32,718 nt of DNA, from the NCBI GenBank assembly GCA_003162335.1, contig PMMG01000137.1:1-32718 (forward strand). Reading direction: 5' to 3'. The translations under genes were made by a program, and so were the position numbers. The notes under the pieces are model-generated. The model was not told the origin of the DNA and ran no database searches. It saw nothing but the letters and a program-made list of their open reading frames with translations. Origin of the DNA: Dehalococcoidia bacterium. Lineage in GTDB: Bacteria; Chloroflexota; Dehalococcoidia; Dehalococcoidales; Fen-1064. Below are positions 17,276 to 24,264 of this stretch, in pieces (within the stretch, counting starts at the first letter, position 1; each line of letters opens with the position of its first letter).

Positions 17276-17749
17276 CTATTCAACTCCAAAGACCGTCTCA
17301 TCGAAAATGCCGTTGGGTATTATTACTTTCAATATATAAGTGTTCGGCGAAGGTAAAGCCGCTAAGTGAATGACTATCTTGTTGGTATCTGTCGGCCGCC
17401 ATTGGCTGTCCGTTCCTTCGATTTGATAGCTCCAATACGGCAGCGGTGAGCTTTCATTGCCGTACGGGATTCTGGTGAAGTTGCCCTGGGGACCAAAAAA
17501 GATATCACTGTTTTCTACAGTGACAATATCGGAAGTCCCGACATTTTTCACCCAGGCATCTACGGTTGTACCGTTGTCATTGACCTGAATAATCCGGATA
17601 TCGCTCTTTATCCGCTCATTCAGCGAATCGCTGGCGCTCGTGATTGCCGAACCGCTGCGCTCTATCGCCGGATATATTCCGTTAAAGACGGCAAAAGCCG
17701 CCACAATTCCACCGATAATTAGCATTACCGTAACAATTATTTTATCCAC
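17276..17749 (-). CDS. arlG: ArlG archaellum stator-like protein
   Basis: A 157-residue protein with an N-terminal membrane helix (about 3-25) and a beta-sandwich domain. SASDSLNERIKSDIRIIQV, then VDAWVKNVGTSDI, then DIFFGPQGNFTRIPYG match the pattern of archaeal ArlG, including the GNF-x-R-I stretch I recall from haloarchaeal members. In archaea ArlG makes filaments capped by ArlF. The GTG start overlaps the end of the ArlC/D/E-like gene by 8 bases, with AAGGAGACG inside that gene as its ribosome site. This implies tight coupling. Confidence 0.78.
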   Translation of the reverse strand: MDKIIVTVMLIIGGIVAAFAVFNGIYPAIERSGSAITSASDSLNERIKSDIRIIQVNDNGTTVDAWVKNVGTSDIVTVENSDIFFGPQGNFTRIPYGNESSPLPYWSYQIEGTDSQWRPTDTNKIVIHLAALPSPNTYILKVIIPNGIFDETVFGVE

Positions 17750-18611
17750 GAGCGTCTCCTTGTGCCAGAACCATCAGCAGAGCCGCGTTATAGTCGCTGT
17801 TATTACCAAAAAGCGCCGCGATCTTAACGAGGGATTCAAAATAATCACGGGCGTTTGGTTTATATGAATTTTCATTTGATTTGATCGTCGTCAGTTTAGT
17901 TAATATTGTTTTCACTTCCGGCGGCAAAAATCCGGCCACTTCCGATAATTCCAGAAGGGCCTGTGTTCTTTCTTTGCCCAGCCGTTTGGTTGCGTCTTCA
18001 ACCCAGCAAGCCAGACCGGCATAAGCCGCCAGGTCCGGTTGTCCTTTTACCGTCCGGCTGGCGCATAATTCAAAGCGGGGTCGTTCATTTTCATAGTCAT
18101 CCATCAGATTTGTGTCCTCACGGAGTGTTTCCGTGGATTTTTTACCGTTATGCTTATGTTCTATTTCAGTTTGTTCCATTGCTTTTCTCCCGTTTCCTTT
18201 ATGTTCGGGTTCGTAGCTTTCATTAGCGTGCGTTTCATTTTGGCGTGTTGTTTGTGCCGTTTTTTGTTCTTGTAACGGCTGAGCTTGAGCGGCTGCCTGC
18301 ACGGGGGCATTTGCGGCAGCGGAGATTGGTGCGGGTGCCGGCGCGGTGGCAGAGGGCGCAGCAGCTGTTTTTACTTCTGCTGCTGGTTGCGGCGGGCTTG
18401 TCTGGATCTGACGGTCGATGATAATCTGACTGGTATTATTGGCATTAGCCCTCTGTGAGTTAAACGGATTTTCTGCGTTGAGCACATTCTCCCGGATATC
18501 AAGCAAAACAGCCTGAACTTCATTTTTCAGGACTTTTATCTCGTTTTCCAGTTGGGTTATTTTGTCGCTAGTTTCCAAAGGAGTGCTCCTCAGGTTCATT
18601 CTAAGCTTCAC
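17742..18611 (-). CDS. ArlC/D/E-like archaellum accessory protein
   Basis: A 289-residue soluble protein. Residues about 15-50 form a coiled coil (ITQLENEIKVLKNEVQAVL) followed by NAENPFN, as at the start of FlaC/FlaD proteins. Residues about 55-165 are low complexity (Ala/Pro/Gln, then His/Lys/Glu). The C-terminal domain (about 185-285) has the FlaD/FlaE pattern of a Trp-containing helix, LACWVEDATKRLGKERTQA, then LPPEVKTILTKL. In euryarchaea these proteins sit at the motor base and receive the CheY/CheF signal. The start is uncertain: GTG 18611, ATG 18599, or a TTG at residue 12 with AGGAG 7 bases before it. Confidence 0.82.
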   Translation of the reverse strand: MKLRMNLRSTPLETSDKITQLENEIKVLKNEVQAVLLDIRENVLNAENPFNSQRANANNTSQIIIDRQIQTSPPQPAAEVKTAAAPSATAPAPAPISAAANAPVQAAAQAQPLQEQKTAQTTRQNETHANESYEPEHKGNGRKAMEQTEIEHKHNGKKSTETLREDTNLMDDYENERPRFELCASRTVKGQPDLAAYAGLACWVEDATKRLGKERTQALLELSEVAGFLPPEVKTILTKLTTIKSNENSYKPNARDYFESLVKIAALFGNNSDYNAALLMVLAQGDARG

Positions 18612-18681
18612 CCCGGAAGCCTTTAATAAAATATTTTGCGGAGAGGCCGGTGTTTAGCCGGCCTCTCCAGCCTGCGGGGTG
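18609..18681 (-). terminator. Strong hairpin after the archaellins (attenuator or terminator)
   Basis: Perfect 11-bp GC-rich inverted repeat, arms 18640-18650 and 18658-18668, loop of 7 bases. An outer 7-bp stem can also form (18609-18615 with 18675-18681); it covers the GTG start region of the ArlC/D/E-like gene. On the minus strand the inner hairpin is followed by GCAAAATATTTTATT, only partly T-rich, so leaky termination or RNA end protection is more likely than a full stop. This position would let archaellins be made in excess of motor parts. Confidence 0.6.
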
Positions 18682-18687
18682 GAACTT

Positions 18688-19299
18688 TTAGTGTAAATCC
18701 ATCACGGTTTGGATTGCGCCGGGCAGAGTCCTCGTGATGGTAATCGCTGCGCCTTTCGGCGGGATCACTTGGATGGTGAAGGATCCGTAACCGGCCAGCG
18801 TATTTGTTGGCAGGGTTACTGTTATCTTCATCTGTTCGTCGGCGTCCAGCATTGTGGCTACGCCGCGCTCTTTACCTTCCAGTGCGGCGGCCCAATTGCC
18901 GGTACCGGTGGCACCACCAATATTGGGTACATTTGCGCCGGTAGAATCAGTGTAGTTAATGACTACGCCGTTGTTCGGGGGTGCCGTCATGTCGACTGCG
19001 TCGTCCTGCAGCACCGAAGCCAGGGTGAATTGTACGGAATCGACTGTTGCAGCCGTGTTACCGTTGGCCGGTGTGCCCATACAAATGACATCACCTCTCA
19101 ATTCCATTGAAGCAGAAGCCTGGTCGAGTCCCTTGTACACCGCGGCTTTACCCTTTTCAGAGGAGAAGATACCGGCGGATAGTACGCTGTAAGCTAAGAC
19201 TGACGCCACGGTCACGAAGGCGATCAGGATAATAGCTGTTTCAAGGCCGGTAATACCTTTTTCCCCGCGATGTAAACCCTTGAAGAACTTTTTGATCAT
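18688..19299 (-). CDS. arlB: Archaellin (ArlB), third copy
   Basis: Filament subunit precursor of 203 residues. It has a class III signal peptide: a basic leader MIKKFFKGLHRGEKG, with cleavage expected after Gly15, then ITGLETAIILIAFVTVASVL as the hydrophobic assembly helix. The next part (SAGIFSSEKGKAAVYKGLDQ, then ASASMELRG) resembles archaellins of Methanomicrobia and Archaeoglobi. The middle (about 75-140) is variable between copies; the C-terminus is conserved and ends MDLH. A lone Cys in the variable part (VICMGT) is unlike the other copies. AGGGAG lies 12 bases before the ATG. It is the last archaellin before the hairpin. Confidence 0.93.
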   Translation of the reverse strand: MIKKFFKGLHRGEKGITGLETAIILIAFVTVASVLAYSVLSAGIFSSEKGKAAVYKGLDQASASMELRGDVICMGTPANGNTAATVDSVQFTLASVLQDDAVDMTAPPNNGVVINYTDSTGANVPNIGGATGTGNWAAALEGKERGVATMLDADEQMKITVTLPTNTLAGYGSFTIQVIPPKGAAITITRTLPGAIQTVMDLH

Positions 19300-19350
19300 C
19301 GTTATTTAACTCCCTTTTTATTATTTTTAGCCGTTCTCAAGCTAAATTGA

Positions 19351-19962
19351 TTAATGTAAATCCATGACATCGGCGATGGCACCCGGCAGCGTGCGGGTAA
19401 TGGTGATCGCTGCGCCCTTCGGTGGGATTATCTGCAGGGTGAACGTGCTGTAAGCAGCCAGTGCGTTGGAAGTGGGCAACGTTACAGTTACAATCATTTG
19501 CTCATCGGCATCCAGCATGTTGACGGTACCGCGCTCGGCGCCAACCAGTGCGGCAGACCATGTGCCGCTGGCGGCGGCGGAGCCACTGCCCATGTCTGAG
19601 ACATCCATACCGTTGGAATCGGTGTAATTAATGACAACGGAATTGTTCGTGGGAGCTGTCATGTCAACCGAATCATCCTGTAATACGGAAGCAACTGTAA
19701 ATTGAATGCTGCTTACCTTTGTGCCGTTGGATGACAGCGCCAGGACTGAACCTCTCAGTTCCATGGAAGCAGAAGCCTGGTCGAGTCCTTTATAGACCGC
19801 TGCTTTGCCTTTCTCAGATGAGAAGATACCGGCAGATAATACACTGTAGGCTAAGACTGATGCTACAGTTACGAAAGCAATCAAAATGATCGCTGTTTCA
19901 AGGCCCGTGATGCCTTTTTGTCCGCGATGCAGACCTTTAAAGAACCTGTTGAATTTGCTCAT
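19351..19962 (-). CDS. arlB: Archaellin (ArlB), second copy
   Basis: A 203-residue archaellin with basic leader MSKFNRFFKGLHRGQKG, expected cleavage after Gly17, and the same mature helix as the other copies. The middle is Ser/Ala/Thr-rich with a GSGSAAASG stretch absent elsewhere. The conserved C-terminal part IPPKGAAITITRTLPGAI ends in DVMDLH. AAGGAG lies about 10 bases before the ATG. It is separated by 47 bases from copy one and 51 from copy three. DNA of the first 180 bases is nearly the same as in copy one. Confidence 0.93.
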   Translation of the reverse strand: MSKFNRFFKGLHRGQKGITGLETAIILIAFVTVASVLAYSVLSAGIFSSEKGKAAVYKGLDQASASMELRGSVLALSSNGTKVSSIQFTVASVLQDDSVDMTAPTNNSVVINYTDSNGMDVSDMGSGSAAASGTWSAALVGAERGTVNMLDADEQMIVTVTLPTSNALAAYSTFTLQIIPPKGAAITITRTLPGAIADVMDLH

Positions 19963-20009
19963 TTTATTTACTCCTTTTTTATTATTTATGATCTTTTTTC
20001 AACAATTGA

Positions 20010-20591
20010 TTAATGTAAATCCATGACATCGGAGATCGCGCCCGGCAGGGTGCGGGTGATTGTGATCGCTGCGCCCTTCGGCGGGATTACCTGGATGGTG
20101 AACGTGCTATAGGCTGCCAAAGTGTTGGTAGGTAATGTTACGTCAATAACCATTTGCTCGTCGGCATCCAGCATCCCGGCAACGCCGCGTTCTTTACCAA
20201 CCAGTGTCGCGGTCCAGGTTTGAACGTCAGTGCTGTTTAAACCGGTGGAATCCGTGTAATTGATGACAACCGAGTTATTCCCGGGAGGGGTCATGTCTAC
20301 CGAGTCATCCTGTAATACGGAAGCTACGGTAAATTTGACATCTGTGACCGCACCGGCAGTAGCAAGAGCCAGGACTGAACCTCTGATTTCCATTGAAGCA
20401 GAAGCCTGGTCAAGTCCTTTGTAGACCGCTGCTTTGCCTTTCTCAGATGAGAAGATACCGGCAGACAGCACGCTGTAGGCTAAGACTGATGCCACCGTGA
20501 CGAAGGCGATTAAGATGATGGCCGTTTCCAGACCGGTGATACCTTTTTGTCCGCGATGCAGACCTTTGAAGAACCTGTTGAATTTGTTCAT
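20010..20591 (-). CDS. arlB: Archaellin (ArlB), first copy
   Basis: The promoter-proximal and shortest archaellin, 193 residues. Leader MNKFNRFFKGLHRGQKG with cleavage after Gly17, then the ITGLETAIILIAFVTVASVL helix. The variable middle is about 10 residues shorter than in the other copies. The C-terminus again ends DVMDLH. AAGGAG stands 7 bases before the ATG. The enzyme expected to process it (ArlK/PibD-type peptidase) is not in the window. The first copy of an archaellin set is often the major subunit; that is a guess here. Confidence 0.93.
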   Translation of the reverse strand: MNKFNRFFKGLHRGQKGITGLETAIILIAFVTVASVLAYSVLSAGIFSSEKGKAAVYKGLDQASASMEIRGSVLALATAGAVTDVKFTVASVLQDDSVDMTPPGNNSVVINYTDSTGLNSTDVQTWTATLVGKERGVAGMLDADEQMVIDVTLPTNTLAAYSTFTIQVIPPKGAAITITRTLPGAISDVMDLH

Positions 20592-20614
20592 TCTATTACT
20601 CCTTTTTCGTTTTG

Positions 20615-20684
20615 TTTAATTTGTGAATTAAAATTTTCTGGTTTCGGATTTCCCGGGGGTGCCCTGCATATTTGTGATGTCACA
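20615..20684 (-). promoter_or_regulatory. Palindromes upstream of the archaellin genes
   Basis: Two small inverted repeats lie between the pseudo-receiver gene and the first archaellin. One is AT-rich with perfect 7-bp arms (20615-20621 and 20626-20632, loop TGTG). The other is TGTGA-TG-TCACA at 20673-20684, with half-sites as in CRP/FNR boxes but only 2 bases between them instead of 6. They are candidate operators or leader hairpins for separate control of the archaellins. No clear -10/-35 pair was found here. Confidence 0.3.
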
Positions 20685-20686
20685 TC

Positions 20687-21178
20687 TCATGCACCTCCTG
20701 GTTCAGTCTCAGGACCAGGTTGGATGTCCCTGGAGAAAATACTGGATGGAATTGGTTGGCCGTGAGACCATGCGCGTACTTCTTTGATGATCGGTAACAG
20801 ATCAAGTGCATCAATCTTCCGGTATAACAACGCCGCGACCTTCGACTTAAGCGCGCATCTGAGAAACCGGAAAGGATTATCGGATACTATTATTGTTCGT
20901 GTATTCATTTCCATTCTGCATAATGTTAGTAGAGTTTTATTAAAGATATCGGGAGATGTCCCGCTGTCGGTTACCGCAACGATCACGTCCGGTAAATCCA
21001 CACCGACCATTGCTTCAATTTCGGTATCGTCTTTTGCTTCACTGACAATCAGAGATTCGCTTTCTGATTCAAGTGATTTTTTCAGTTTCTTCGTCTGGTT
21101 GCTCCCCACCAGAAGGATGTGGGTATCCTCATTAGTTGAAGAGACGTTGCCTTTTAATTCGGTTGTTAACACATCCAT
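20687..21178 (-). CDS. Pseudo-receiver (degenerate response-regulator) protein
   Basis: A 163-residue protein whose middle (about 20-135) follows the alternating pattern of a REC domain: strand HILLVGSN, strand LPDVIVAVTDSG, strand TRTIIVSDNP and strand VAALLYRKID. The acidic pair expected after the first strand is Gly-Ser, and the phospho-Asp position is Val, so normal phosphorylation is unlikely. The C-terminal tail is Pro/Gly-rich. The ATG at 21178 is chosen (AGGAAG 9 bases upstream) over a TTG six codons earlier. It ends 95 bases before the first archaellin on the same strand, so it may regulate or modulate the archaellum. Exact family unknown. Confidence 0.65.
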   Translation of the reverse strand: MDVLTTELKGNVSSTNEDTHILLVGSNQTKKLKKSLESESESLIVSEAKDDTEIEAMVGVDLPDVIVAVTDSGTSPDIFNKTLLTLCRMEMNTRTIIVSDNPFRFLRCALKSKVAALLYRKIDALDLLPIIKEVRAWSHGQPIPSSIFSRDIQPGPETEPGGA

Positions 21179-21392
21179 GTTTTTCTGCTTCCTCAATTAT
21201 TGATAAAACAATTATCTGATTTACTGCCTGTCTGCGTAAGACATAAACGGATTATTAAAGGGAACCGGGTATACCACTTCTTTTGGCCTAAGATGTCAGG
21301 AAAAAGATACTTTTGGTTCATTAAATTCAATTTCTCCCTATTAATAACTTATAGCCTGTATCCCGGTTATCTTCGCCATAAAATTCAGTGCT

Positions 21393-21683
21393 CTACCTCC
21401 TGGCCTTTATTTGTATGAATTTCAGGAAAAGCAATAATAATGAAGCCATCACCAGCAAATACGATGTCAGCCATATGGTCGTGATTTGCACGCGGCTGAT
21501 CTGAATCCCACTTGCCAGCAGCGTTTCAAAAACTGCCATGCACGCCCAGCCGGTTGCCAGCACGATCCAGAACATCCATCTCTCGCCGATTCTCTTTAAT
21601 GTAATGAAATAACCCCCTGCGGCCAGGACCACTATGGACCACGTAAACACGCAGTTAGTCACATTGATAACCATTTGATTCAT
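21393..21683 (-). CDS. Small three-helix membrane protein at the head of the archaellum operon
   Basis: A 96-residue protein, mostly hydrophobic, with three likely membrane helices at about 8-27, 35-56 and 66-90 and a basic C-terminus (FIQIKARR). No family recognised. AAGGAGG lies about 9 bases before the ATG, a strong site that supports it being real. It is followed by about 215 bases without a gene, then the pseudo-receiver gene on the same strand. It is the first gene after the divergent control region. Confidence 0.65.
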   Translation of the reverse strand: MNQMVINVTNCVFTWSIVVLAAGGYFITLKRIGERWMFWIVLATGWACMAVFETLLASGIQISRVQITTIWLTSYLLVMASLLLLFLKFIQIKARR

Positions 21684-21730
21684 GTTGCCCTGCCTCCTTG
21701 TCCTTCTTTACTTTTCGGGAAATGTTTAAG

Positions 21731-21759
21731 TTACTACTTCATTCTGACGCGGCAGTCAA
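21731..21759 (-). promoter_or_regulatory. Candidate promoter for the archaellum locus
   Basis: On the minus strand TTGACT (21759-21754) is followed by a 17-base spacer and TAGTAA (21736-21731). The -35 is close to consensus and the -10 is weak, which could mean an activator is needed. It would give a leader of about 40 bases before the 3-TM protein gene. Confidence 0.35.
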
Positions 21760-21930
21760 TTTTCCGTAAGGCATAAAGGTACACTTAATCCAAACCGGGA
21801 GGTTCAATATTCTGAGACAGACGTATCACCGCACAGTTATTTCGTGATGAGAAAGCATTTTTAAGGATTGTAATGCTGTGCCTTATTCGAAAATATAAGT
21901 ATTTGATAAAAACTGGCGACCAAAACGTTA

Positions 21931-21950
21931 ATCGAGTATAATCGAGTATA
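21931..21950. repeat. Tandem 10-bp direct repeat
   Basis: ATCGAGTATA occurs twice without a gap, preceded by TA and followed by AT, so TATAAT appears twice exactly one helical turn apart. No suitable -35 stands upstream of either, which favours a protein-binding site over tandem promoters. Confidence 0.5.
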
Positions 21951-21992
21951 ATTAGTCAACCGGGGGATTTTTGCCCATGCTGTTTTAATGAA

Positions 21993-22009
21993 TCACTAGT
22001 GAATTCACT
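21993..22009. promoter_or_regulatory. Overlapping palindromes, possible operator
   Basis: TCACTAGTGA (21993-22002) overlaps AGTGAATTCACT (21998-22009). Both are perfect palindromes sharing one half-site, so three alternating TCACT/AGTGA half-sites lie 12 bases before the -35 of the kinase promoter. This is a natural place for an activator or repressor site. Confidence 0.45.
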
Positions 22010-22021
22010 GATGTTATGAAC

Positions 22022-22049
22022 TTGCAATTGTACATAATAGTGCTATAAT
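22022..22049 (+). promoter_or_regulatory. Sigma-70-type promoter of the first CHASE4 kinase
   Basis: TTGCAA (22022-22027), 16-base spacer, TATAAT (22044-22049) with an extended TGC in front. It is a near-consensus bacterial housekeeping promoter and one of the stronger signs that this is bacterial DNA. Transcription would start near 22056, about 67 bases before the ATG. Confidence 0.75.
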
Positions 22050-22109
22050 GAACAGCAAATTACATTTACGTTGTAAACCTTAACAGATACAAACGGGCCG
22101 CATTTCTAC

Positions 22110-22121
22110 GGAGGTACCTCC
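22110..22121 (+). promoter_or_regulatory. Self-complementary ribosome binding site
   Basis: GGAGGTACCTCC is a perfect 12-base palindrome that ends one base before the ATG at 22123. It contains a full Shine-Dalgarno sequence. As RNA it can pair with a second copy, or its two halves can compete for the site, which might limit translation of the kinase. Confidence 0.5.
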
Positions 22122-22122
22122 C

Positions 22123-24264
22123 ATGTCTATCGGTAAAAAACTATTGATCGCCGTTATTTTTTTAATTTTCTTTTCTTTTTTGACAACATTGTGTTTTTCT
22201 ATAGTAATTTTCCGCAGCAGTTATTCCAACCTGGAAAAAAAGACCCTGGATAATAATATTGAAAGAGTAGTTAATGGCTTATCCGTCGTTACCAAAAGAC
22301 TAGCTGCCGATACAGGGGATTGGGCGGTCCGGGATGATACTTATAATTTTGCCCTTAATGGTAATGACGACTATATAAAGAAAAACTTCATCGATCAGAT
22401 TTTTGAAAATAAAAACCTTAATTTGATCGTAATCCTCGATAAAAACGGGCAGATCGTTCATGGAAAAGCCTATGATCTGGAAAAACATCAGGAAATACCT
22501 ATTCCCCAGGAGATATATCGTTACATATCTTCCGCTACTTTCGCCGGACACAAGGATAATTCGTCCGGCGAAAGTACCGACGTCATACTTTTACCGGATT
22601 CCCCCCTTTTAGTTTCGTTACATCCCATTTTGAGCAGTTTGTCCCAGGGGCCAAGCAGCGGCGTCCTTATTTTTGGCGTTCTGATGGATAGCGCCTTTGT
22701 AAACGACCTTTCCCAAACTACCGCTTCGTCTATCAGCCTCTGGCAAGAAAATGATACCCGGATACCGGTCGATATCATGAAAGCCCGCACCGCTTTAACC
22801 GCCCCCGCGGTCAATTATACCGAGACGTTAAATACAAACTACGCTGCCGGATATACCTTGCTCAATGATGTTTATGGTAATCCGGCGGTTATTCTCAAGA
22901 CAACCGTGCCGCGGGATGTTTACAATCAGGGACGGCTGACTGTTATATTTTTGTTCGCCGTGCTGGCGTTATCCAGCGTTTTATTTGGTTTGATATTCAT
23001 ATTTATTATGAAGAAGACCATTTTAACGCGCTTCGATGCATTAGCTGAAGGCGTCAGTATTATTGGGCATACTGGCGACGTTTCCAGTACCATCGCTTTG
23101 CCTGCATCTATATTGGGAAAGAAAGATGAAATAACTGATCTGGCAGATAATATTAATATGATGCTCGGAAAAATTGAGGAAACGGAATTTACCCTGCATC
23201 ATCAGCAGCATCTCTTTGAACGCCTTCTATTATATATACCGGCTGTCATTCTGGTGGTCGACGGGCAGGAAAATATTATGCTGGCGAACAAGGCGTTCTG
23301 TGCGCTTTTTAACATTAACGAGGCTGAGGTAATTGGTAAACACCTCAGTAATTTTGTTCCCTTCGAAGAAATAGTACATACCGGTGACAAAGTCAGTGAA
23401 GTAGAAGGGTCGGTTCTTGTTATTGAGCGCCGTTTTAAAGTCGGTGAACATGAAAAAACATTTGAACTTACTATTATTACGATGAGTCCTAATGAATATC
23501 TGATCATTGGGCGGGATGTCACCGGTGAGCGGGAAGAGCAGGAGAAATTATATTTGAATGACCGCTTAGCCTCCGTCGGTGAAATGGCAGCCGGTATTGC
23601 CCACGAACTCAATAATCCTTTGACCGGTATTGTCATGCTGTCGCAATTACTGATGCAGACGGACTTTCCAGAAGATGTAAAAAAGGATCTCAGTGATATT
23701 AATAGTGAAGCCAGCCGGGCCACTGATGTTGTTCGGAATTTGCTTGCATTCGCGCGTAAACAACCGCCTGCCAAGCGCTTGACACAGATTAATAAAATCA
23801 TCAACGATGTGCTCCGCCTGCGGCACTATGAGCAGACGGTAAACAATATCGAGGTCGCGGCACTGCTGGACCCTGATTTACCGGAAATTATGGTAGACAA
23901 TATTCAGATTCAACAGGTTTTTCTAAACCTGATATTAAATGCCGAATATTCCATGACGCATGCCCGCAAAAAGGGCAAATTACAGGTTGAGAGCTCCGTC
24001 ATTGATAGTAAAGTTGTAGTCTCGTTTACCGATGACGGCGAAGGTATCAAAGAGGAAAACATGAAGAAACTGTTCCAGCCGTTCTTCACCACCAAAGAAG
24101 TCGGCGTAGGCACGGGCCTGGGATTAAGTCTCTGTTACGGTATCGTTAAAAGACACGGCGGTATGATATACGTGAAAAGTAAATACGGCAGTGGTGCTAC
24201 ATTCACCATCGAGCTGCCAATCGATACTTCTATTAATAATGGAGATGAAAGTGGAACAAAGTAG
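22123..24264 (+). CDS. CHASE4-HAMP-PAS sensor histidine kinase, first copy
   Basis: A 713-residue membrane sensor kinase. TM1 at about 8-29; a CHASE4-type extracellular sensor domain at about 45-270 (GDWAVRDDTYNF, with NDDYIKKNF and NLNLIVILDKNGQIVHGKAY); TM2 at about 275-298; HAMP to about 350; PAS at about 365-470; HisKA with LASVGEMAAGIAHELNNPLT and phospho-His at about 494; HATPase with DDGEGI and FFTTKEVGVGTGLGLSLCYG. All catalytic boxes are intact. The ligand is unknown. The next gene is its likely partner regulator, overlapping its end. A paralogue lies at 26410-28509. Confidence 0.93.
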   Translation: MSIGKKLLIAVIFLIFFSFLTTLCFSIVIFRSSYSNLEKKTLDNNIERVVNGLSVVTKRLAADTGDWAVRDDTYNFALNGNDDYIKKNFIDQIFENKNLNLIVILDKNGQIVHGKAYDLEKHQEIPIPQEIYRYISSATFAGHKDNSSGESTDVILLPDSPLLVSLHPILSSLSQGPSSGVLIFGVLMDSAFVNDLSQTTASSISLWQENDTRIPVDIMKARTALTAPAVNYTETLNTNYAAGYTLLNDVYGNPAVILKTTVPRDVYNQGRLTVIFLFAVLALSSVLFGLIFIFIMKKTILTRFDALAEGVSIIGHTGDVSSTIALPASILGKKDEITDLADNINMMLGKIEETEFTLHHQQHLFERLLLYIPAVILVVDGQENIMLANKAFCALFNINEAEVIGKHLSNFVPFEEIVHTGDKVSEVEGSVLVIERRFKVGEHEKTFELTIITMSPNEYLIIGRDVTGEREEQEKLYLNDRLASVGEMAAGIAHELNNPLTGIVMLSQLLMQTDFPEDVKKDLSDINSEASRATDVVRNLLAFARKQPPAKRLTQINKIINDVLRLRHYEQTVNNIEVAALLDPDLPEIMVDNIQIQQVFLNLILNAEYSMTHARKKGKLQVESSVIDSKVVVSFTDDGEGIKEENMKKLFQPFFTTKEVGVGTGLGLSLCYGIVKRHGGMIYVKSKYGSGATFTIELPIDTSINNGDESGTK

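Larger units (their letters stand above)
21684..22122. promoter_or_regulatory. Divergent control region between the archaellum locus and the first kinase
   Basis: A 439-base gene-free region. It contains a candidate leftward promoter (21731-21759), a tandem ATCGAGTATA repeat (21931-21950), overlapping palindromes built of TCACT/AGTGA half-sites (21993-22009), a good rightward promoter (22022-22049) and a self-complementary ribosome site (22110-22121). It is the most regulator-dense stretch in the window. Confidence 0.6.

Noticed and set aside
20673-20684. CRP/FNR binding site
   Set aside because: TGTGA and TCACA half-sites are present but separated by 2 bases, not 6, so it is listed only as a palindrome.
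9378-21683. Tad or type IV pilus locus instead of an archaellum
   Set aside because: ArlH, ArlF/ArlG-type stator proteins and archaellin-type leaders with the GLETAIILIAFV helix are not part of Tad or type IV pilus systems.
21937-21952. Two tandem promoters from the repeated TATAAT
   Set aside because: Neither has a recognisable -35 at a workable distance; the better promoter lies at 22022-22049.
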